Origin: Candidatus Parabacteroides intestinavium
GTDB lineage: Bacteria; Bacteroidota; Bacteroidia; Bacteroidales; Tannerellaceae
Length of the DNA: 9,832 nt
Assembly (NCBI GenBank): GCA_019118725.1
Contig: DWYO01000314.1
Location: forward strand, 1-9,832
Reading direction: 5' to 3'
Both the position numbers and the translations under genes were made by a program. The notes under the pieces are model-generated. The model saw nothing but the letters and a program-made list of their open reading frames with translations, was not told where the DNA came from and searched no databases. Below are positions 5,826 through 9,832 of this stretch, piece after piece (positions within the stretch are counted from its first letter, which is position 1; each line of letters opens with the position of its first letter).

Positions 5826-7886
5826 TTATTTTTCAATCCGGATACGTGCGTCTACCGCATAGATGCCCCGTTCGGTAGCAATCAGCGGATTTATATCCAT
5901 TTCTTTAATCTCTTTCGCAAAACGGAGCAGGGTAGAGAGGCGGACAATCAGATCCGCGTAGAGCTGTTCGTCTATTCCTTTCTGACCGCGTGTCCCTTTG
6001 ATAATCGGATATCCTCTCAACGCGTGAATCATGGAGTAGGTCTCATCGTATGAGAGTGGCGCTAATCCATAGGTGACATCTTTCAGCACTTCAACGAAGA
6101 TGCCCCCTAAGCCACAGAAGACGATATGCCCGAACTTGTCCTCATACTTGGCGCCGAGGAAGAGTTCATGTCCTTTCAGCATGGGTTGTACCATGATACC
6201 TTTGACTTCAGGGATACGCATCATCCGTTCGTATTCGAACAATAGATGCTCGTCGCATTGGATATTCAAGGCCACACCTCCGATATCACTCTTGTGCAAA
6301 GGACCTACAACTTTTGCTACAACCGGATATTTTACTCTCCGCGCGAAAGCCAATAATTCCTCTTTGTCGGCCGATACAAATTCCTCGACCAGCGGGATAT
6401 TAGCCGCCTTCAACAAGAGACGGGTGTCTTCCGGATTCAGATAGCCGTCAGCCGGAAGACGGTCGATGATACGCCTTACCTCCGGTACGTCTACTCCATA
6501 AAGCTGGATATCGGTACTAGCCGGCTTAGGCGTATTGATAACCCGGGCCAAAGCGGTACCTAAGGTCACTTCATCCGAGAAATTGACGTGCCCTTTCTTG
6601 ATAAAACTTTGCACTTCAGGTCCGGCCGTTACGATAGAGGGCAGCACCGGAAATATCGGTTTGGTACACTCCTCCATTTTCTTATGCAAAACTTCGTAAG
6701 CGTCATAAAGCTTGACCAATCCGGGGCTTCCGAAGATGACCATCATCAGGTCTATGTTTTCAAAACGGTTTTCGCAATAATCAATTGCCGTAGCTAAATG
6801 TTCCGGTGTCCCGGTTCCGATGATATCTATCGGATTCCCGACCGCAGCACCGGGATATAGTTTGCTTTTCAGCTCTTCCGCGATAGGACCGTTCAGATCC
6901 GGCACGTTCAATCGTCCTTTGGCAAGGGCATCCGCCAGCATGACCGCAGGACCTCCGGCATGGGTGACGATAGCACAGTTCTTTCCTTTGACCTCTTTTA
7001 GGGTGAAGATGCTGGCTACGGTGGTCAGCTCTTCCCGGCTGAAGCAACGTACGATTCCTGCTTTACGGAACAACGCTTCTACGGCTGAATCCGAGCTGGC
7101 TATCGCTCCGGTATGTGAAGAGGCGGCCCGTTTGCCCGATTCCGTGCTTCCTGCCTTGATGGCTGTGATGCGACACCCTTTACGGATCAAGGATGAGGCG
7201 TGATGCAGGAGCTTATCCGGGTCTTTTATCTGTTCGATATAAAGCATTTTGATTTTGGAGTCGGTAGACGGATTGAATGTCCGGTCCATGTATTCCAGAA
7301 TGTCCTCAACCCCCAATTGCTTGGAGTTTCCGACAGACCATACCGAGGCAAATCGCAGGCCTTTCATTAAGGCCGATTCGATAATGAACAGAGCCGTACC
7401 GCCCGAGCTGGATATGAAATCCACGCCTTTCTCATGAAATTCGGGGATAGGCTGGGTGAATACGCCATGGTAATGGGTGTTCATCAGACCGATGCAATTG
7501 GGTCCGATGAGCGATGCTCCGGCATCGTTGATAACCTTCAGTATTTTATCTTCCAATAGGCCTCCTTCTTTGGTCTCTTCTCCAAATCCGGCCGATATGA
7601 TGATGAAAGCCTTTACCTGCTTTTGTCGGGCGAGGACTTCGACCACTTCCAGACATGATTTATTGGGAATAGATAAGATGGCCAGTTCCGTATTGGGAAT
7701 ATCCTGTACGGAGTGGTAGCATTTCAGACCTTGTACATCCGTCTCTTTGGCATTCACTACATATAATTCTCCTTTGTAGTTTCCTTCCAATAGATTTCGT
7801 ACCAGCCGTCCTCCGGGTTTGTGGATATTGTTTGAACCACCTACGACGACAATACTTTTCGGGCATATCAATTCTCGATTAACCAT
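5826..7886 (-). CDS. ADP-forming acetate/acyl-CoA ligase (alpha-beta fusion)
   Basis: A 686-residue cytosolic enzyme that converts an acyl-CoA, ADP and phosphate to the free acid, CoA and ATP, through a phosphohistidine. The N-terminal alpha part has a Rossmann CoA-binding domain (SIVVVGGSNN at 11-20, SAGFGEE at 98-104, GPNCIGLMN at 128-136) and ligase domains with FISSSGGTALFI at 158-169. SSHTGAIA at 256-263 carries the expected phosphorylated His258. The beta part is an ATP-grasp domain from about 484 (LNPEDTRLLLKAANIPLVEE), with KVVGPLHKSDIGGVAL at 525-540 (His531 matches the second conserved histidine), GLGGIFVEVLKDV at 592-604 and MDINPLIAT at 663-671. There is no C-terminal GNAT domain, so this is not a PatZ-type acetyltransferase. 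Substrate (acetate or other short acids) is not determined by sequence. Confidence 0.92.
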   Translation of the reverse strand: MVNRELICPKSIVVVGGSNNIHKPGGRLVRNLLEGNYKGELYVVNAKETDVQGLKCYHSVQDIPNTELAILSIPNKSCLEVVEVLARQKQVKAFIIISAGFGEETKEGGLLEDKILKVINDAGASLIGPNCIGLMNTHYHGVFTQPIPEFHEKGVDFISSSGGTALFIIESALMKGLRFASVWSVGNSKQLGVEDILEYMDRTFNPSTDSKIKMLYIEQIKDPDKLLHHASSLIRKGCRITAIKAGSTESGKRAASSHTGAIASSDSAVEALFRKAGIVRCFSREELTTVASIFTLKEVKGKNCAIVTHAGGPAVMLADALAKGRLNVPDLNGPIAEELKSKLYPGAAVGNPIDIIGTGTPEHLATAIDYCENRFENIDLMMVIFGSPGLVKLYDAYEVLHKKMEECTKPIFPVLPSIVTAGPEVQSFIKKGHVNFSDEVTLGTALARVINTPKPASTDIQLYGVDVPEVRRIIDRLPADGYLNPEDTRLLLKAANIPLVEEFVSADKEELLAFARRVKYPVVAKVVGPLHKSDIGGVALNIQCDEHLLFEYERMMRIPEVKGIMVQPMLKGHELFLGAKYEDKFGHIVFCGLGGIFVEVLKDVTYGLAPLSYDETYSMIHALRGYPIIKGTRGQKGIDEQLYADLIVRLSTLLRFAKEIKEMDINPLIATERGIYAVDARIRIEK

Positions 7887-7895
7887 AACGTATTT

Positions 7896-7931
7896 AGTTT
7901 ATAAGTTTATAAGTTTATGAGTTTATAAGTT
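7896..7931. repeat. 8-bp tandem repeat (AGTTTATA) x4.5
   Basis: Four consecutive copies of AGTTTATA (the third ends in G instead of A) begin at 7896, followed by a partial AGTT. The array lies 10 bp upstream of the synthetase ATG (7886, minus strand), in what would be its mRNA leader. On the minus strand the unit reads TATAAACT. The rest of the 173-bp divergent gap is AT-rich; on the minus strand a near match to the -7 box (TACCTTTA, 7979-7986) could serve the synthetase. Confidence 0.8.
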
Positions 7932-8030
7932 ATTGTCTTTATTCCATTTGGTTCAAAAACTAAAAATGTATTTTTGGGTAAAGGTACGGAAATTTTTTAA
8001 CTTGCGTGATGCAGATAGTCCTGCTTTTTG

Positions 8031-8038
8031 TACTTTTG
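8031..8038 (+). promoter_or_regulatory. Candidate porin promoter (-7 box)
   Basis: TACTTTTG fits TAnnTTTG and ends 21 bases before the porin ATG at 8060, giving a leader of about 15 nt. The nearest upstream TTG (8002-8004) is 26 bases away, longer than the usual 19-21, so the -33 part is weak. Confidence 0.45.
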
Positions 8039-8059
8039 CGCCCGAATAAACACTAAGGT

Positions 8060-9274
8060 ATGAATAAGATAGTATTACTGATCGGGCTTTTGCTGGGCCT
8101 GACAAGCACGGGATTCGCGCAAAAGAAAAATTTCACTTATAAGTTTTACGGGCAGGTACGCGGAGATTTGTTTTATAATTCGCGGGCAAACGGAGAAATC
8201 GTGGACGGATTGTTTCATTTGTACCCGATGGACCATGAATATGATGCGGATGGAAAAGACCTGAACGCGCGGGCGAACGGGAGTTTTTACCTGCTCTATT
8301 CGCGTTTGGGAGTCGACTTGACGGGGCCTTCCATCGGTCAGGTAAAGACCTCCGCCAAGCTTGAGACCGATTTCCGGGGAACGGGCACCTCGTTTGCCAT
8401 CCTTCGTATCCGTCATGCCTATATCAACCTGGCGTGGAAAAAGTCGGCTATCCTTTTCGGACAGACCTGGCATCCCTTTTTCGGGGATATTCATCCGGAG
8501 ATGTTGAATCTGAGTACCGGGGCTCCTTTCAATGCCTTTAGCCGGGCTCCGCAGATCCGTTATCGCTATACCACTCCGCACTGGCAATTTACCGGTACGG
8601 CTTTGTGGCAATTGCAATACCTGTCGCAAGGTCCTGACGGAAAGAGCGAGAGCTATATCAAGAATAGTTGCATTCCGGAGTTTCATGCGGGCGTGGATTA
8701 CCGGACGGGTGATTTTCAGGTTGGGGCCGGAGCCCAACTTCTCTCGCTGGTACCCCGGACCGAGAATACGGTAGATGATAAGGTCTATAAATTGGACGAA
8801 CGCATCACTTCGCTCAGCTTTGAGGCACATGTCCAATACAAATTGCCGGATTGGGTCTTTGCGGCTAAGAGTACATTGGGCTCAAACATGACGCATACCT
8901 GCATGTTGGGCGGATATGGCGTTACCTCGGTAGATAGCCGTACCGGAGAACAGGAATATACGCCTTTCCGGGTATCGACCACTTGGTTGAATGTGATACA
9001 TGGCAAGAAATGGAAACAGGGATTGTTCTTGGGCTATCTGAAGAATCTGGGTACGGGCAAAGATATCATCAACCAGTATGGTACCGGACTGGAGGTAGGG
9101 CAGATGGTTACGGCCAATGTGCAACTATCCTATAATCTCCCGCATTGGAAGTTCGGAGTGGAATACTCTCCCTCGACCGGCTGGTTCGGGGCGGCGGATA
9201 AACGAGGACGTATCGAGGATACGCATACCGTGACCAATCATCGAATCCTCTGGGTAATGCTTTATATGTTCTGA
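8060..9274 (+). CDS. Outer-membrane beta-barrel porin, DcaP-like
   Basis: A 404-residue protein with a Sec signal peptide (MNKIVLLIGLLLGLTSTGFA, cleavage likely after Ala20) and a mature chain of alternating amphipathic beta strands ending in aromatic residues (YMF, the C-terminal Phe typical of Bam substrates). The N-terminal third follows the DcaP-like pattern: KFYGQVRGDLFYNSR near 28-42, then SRLGVDLTGP and GQVKTSAKLETDFRG, then LRIRHAYINLAWKKSAILFGQTWHPFF. The strand-turn repeats (YKLPDWVFAAKSTLG, YNLPHWKFGVEYSP) continue to the end. It would be a diffusion channel for small organic molecules; substrate unknown. The ATG at 8060 gives a complete signal peptide. It is divergent from the synthetase and 11 bp upstream of the broken LiaF-like gene. 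The family call is from pattern recall. Confidence 0.78.
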   Translation: MNKIVLLIGLLLGLTSTGFAQKKNFTYKFYGQVRGDLFYNSRANGEIVDGLFHLYPMDHEYDADGKDLNARANGSFYLLYSRLGVDLTGPSIGQVKTSAKLETDFRGTGTSFAILRIRHAYINLAWKKSAILFGQTWHPFFGDIHPEMLNLSTGAPFNAFSRAPQIRYRYTTPHWQFTGTALWQLQYLSQGPDGKSESYIKNSCIPEFHAGVDYRTGDFQVGAGAQLLSLVPRTENTVDDKVYKLDERITSLSFEAHVQYKLPDWVFAAKSTLGSNMTHTCMLGGYGVTSVDSRTGEQEYTPFRVSTTWLNVIHGKKWKQGLFLGYLKNLGTGKDIINQYGTGLEVGQMVTANVQLSYNLPHWKFGVEYSPSTGWFGAADKRGRIEDTHTVTNHRILWVMLYMF

Positions 9275-9285
9275 GATAAAAGTTT

Positions 9286-9494
9286 ATGAAAACTATAAAA
9301 AGATCGAGTGATCCCGATTGGGGAAAATCACGATTTATGTTCCTTCGGGATGGGACGTGCGTTTTCAGAATAACGCCATAGCTTGTCATCAAAATGGTGT
9401 ACTTACACCGCTCATTCAGGGAACATTTTCGGATAAGAAAGTAGTTCTTCGAGGCTTTACTTTTCTGAGTTCTGTCGAAATAGTAAGCGATTAA
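9286..9494 (+). pseudogene. LiaF-C-like short gene split by a -1 frame change
   Basis: From the ATG at 9286 the reading MKTIKRSSDPDWGK runs to a stop at 9379-9381 (31 codons). In the -1 frame an open stretch follows from 9312 to the stop at 9492-9494. It reads GKITIYVPSGWDVRF, then a variable middle, then KVVLRGFTFLSSVEI, a pattern like the C-terminal domain of LiaF (cell-wall-active antibiotic response) proteins. The -1 frame has a stop (TGA 9309-9311) just upstream and no ATG of its own before the domain. Joining the frames at GGGAAAA (9321-9327) gives one continuous 69-residue chain. Reasonable explanations are a one-base loss in the G4A4 run, a sequencing error, or -1 ribosomal frameshifting. 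The normal LiaF-type N-terminal membrane part is absent. Confidence 0.6.
9304..9336 (+). terminator. Nested hairpin after the porin gene
   Basis: GTGAT (9308-9312) pairs with ATCAC (9327-9331), and inside it CCC (9313-9315) pairs with GGG (9320-9322) around loop GATT; a TC/GA pair may extend the base. TTT follows at 9334-9336. It could end porin transcription, but the U-tract is only three bases and it lies inside the split gene, so this is weak. Confidence 0.25.
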
Positions 9495-9514
9495 TAATAT
9501 TTAACGCATGAAGG

Positions 9515-9546
9515 CTTGCTTTTTATACGCGATAGTCGTAGCTTTG
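9515..9546 (+). promoter_or_regulatory. Promoter of the BlaI-type repressor gene with dyad
   Basis: CTTG (9515-9518) and TAGCTTTG (9539-9546, an exact TAnnTTTG) are 20 bp apart, the usual spacing for Bacteroides -33 and -7 elements, making this the best full promoter in the window. Transcription would start near 9552, about 20 nt before the ATG at 9572. A dyad TACG-N7-CGTA (9526-9540) lies between the elements and touches the -7 box, a position where an autoregulatory repressor could bind. Confidence 0.55.
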
Positions 9547-9571
9547 GCCTGTAATCGTAATTTATTGGTTT

Positions 9572-9832
9572 ATGGAAAAATTGAATCAGCAAGAAGAAAA
9601 GGCAATGCGGAAGATTTGGAATCTCGGTCCGTTTGTCGTTCGGATGCTTCAGAATGAGTATCCGGATCCGAAGCCACCTTATACAACGGTCGCTTCTATC
9701 GTAAAGAATCTGGAACGGAAAAAGTATTTGAGAAGCCGTCGTGTCGGAAATGTGTATGAATACTTTGCTGAAGTGCAACCGGATGATTATAAGAAAGCAT
9801 ACATTAAAGACGCTGTTTCCAACTACTTCTCT
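9572..9832 (+). CDS. BlaI/MecI-family transcriptional repressor (3' end cut by window)
   Basis: The first 87 codons of a winged-helix repressor; the gene continues past the window edge, and the family is usually about 120 residues. It starts MEKLNQQEEKAMRKIWNLGP, followed by EYPDPKPPYTTVASIVKNLE, the recognition-helix region that is the BlaI/MecI signature, and then KKYLRSRRVGNVYEYFAEV, the wing. The last part (DDYKKAYIKDAVSNYF) begins the dimerisation helices. Such repressors usually control a membrane metalloprotease sensor (BlaR1/M56) or a beta-lactamase and are cleaved on induction; whether that partner follows lies outside the window. The ATG is preceded by a full promoter. The LiaF-like remnant upstream hints at an envelope-stress setting. 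Confidence 0.92.
   Translation, partial: MEKLNQQEEKAMRKIWNLGPFVVRMLQNEYPDPKPPYTTVASIVKNLERKKYLRSRRVGNVYEYFAEVQPDDYKKAYIKDAVSNYFS

Noticed and set aside
6820..7203. 127-codon plus-strand open frame
   Set aside because: Antisense to the synthetase, across the region that includes the phosphohistidine motif and is fully explained by it.
8075..8836. 253-codon minus-strand open frame
   Set aside because: It is antisense to the porin gene, whose signal peptide, strand pattern and C-terminal Phe are convincing. The antisense translation is Arg-rich with no signal or domain.
9508..9657. 49-codon frame starting MKACFLYAIVVALACN, resembling a short lipoprotein signal
   Set aside because: It overlaps 86 bases of the BlaI-type coding region and the promoter in front of it, and the part after the hydrophobic start is the repressor's out-of-frame translation. 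A tiny leader peptide is possible but unsupported.
1..9832. CRISPR array, tRNA, rRNA or insertion sequence
   Set aside because: No spaced repeat series, cloverleaf with CCA-type end, rRNA segment or transposase was seen on reading both strands. A computed scan (tRNAscan, Infernal) was not possible.

Overview
The window looks like an ordinary chromosomal stretch from a Bacteroidales bacterium, most plausibly Parabacteroides or a close relative; the genus is a guess. The evidence is the Bacteroidota-style genes (a long NusB with an N-terminal extension, a DksA-like protein with a degenerate zinc finger, a DUF4296-like lipoprotein, a DcaP-like porin), mid-range GC, mostly A-rich start regions without Shine-Dalgarno sites, and repeated promoter boxes of the Bacteroides type (TAnnTTTG at about -7).

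Layout. Bases 60-2977, minus strand: a compact housekeeping operon read nusB, yajC, ybbR-like, coaE, covering transcription antitermination, the Sec accessory subunit, a membrane-anchored YbbR protein and the last step of CoA synthesis. Bases 2978-3276: a divergent intergenic region with a perfect 16-bp inverted repeat enclosing alternating copies of the promoter box. Bases 3277-5058, plus strand: dksA-like regulator, lspA and a lipoprotein, almost without gaps. This operon converges on a minus-strand pair (5062-7886) encoding a single-chain ADP-forming acyl-CoA synthetase followed by a TrmH/SpoU RNA methyltransferase; a 9-bp hairpin sits at the junction. Bases 7887-8059: a divergent gap with an 8-bp tandem repeat. 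Bases 8060-9274, plus strand: an outer-membrane beta-barrel porin. Bases 9286-9494: a short gene for a LiaF-C-like domain, split by a -1 frame change exactly at GGGAAAA. Bases 9572 to the end: a BlaI/MecI-family repressor gene, cut by the window edge, with its own good promoter.

Functional links. LspA is the protease that would mature the lipoprotein encoded 6 bp after it. The synthetase conserves energy as ATP while releasing acetate or another acid from its CoA thioester, and CoaE makes the CoA, although the two are in separate operons. The LiaF-like remnant next to a BlaI-type repressor suggests the start of a cell-envelope stress or beta-lactam response locus continuing beyond the window.

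No clearly new multi-gene system is visible. The items most worth a second look are the frame-split LiaF-like gene with a canonical -1 slippery heptamer, the palindromic multi-box element at 3059-3150, and the candidate repressor promoter with a dyad at 9515-9546.
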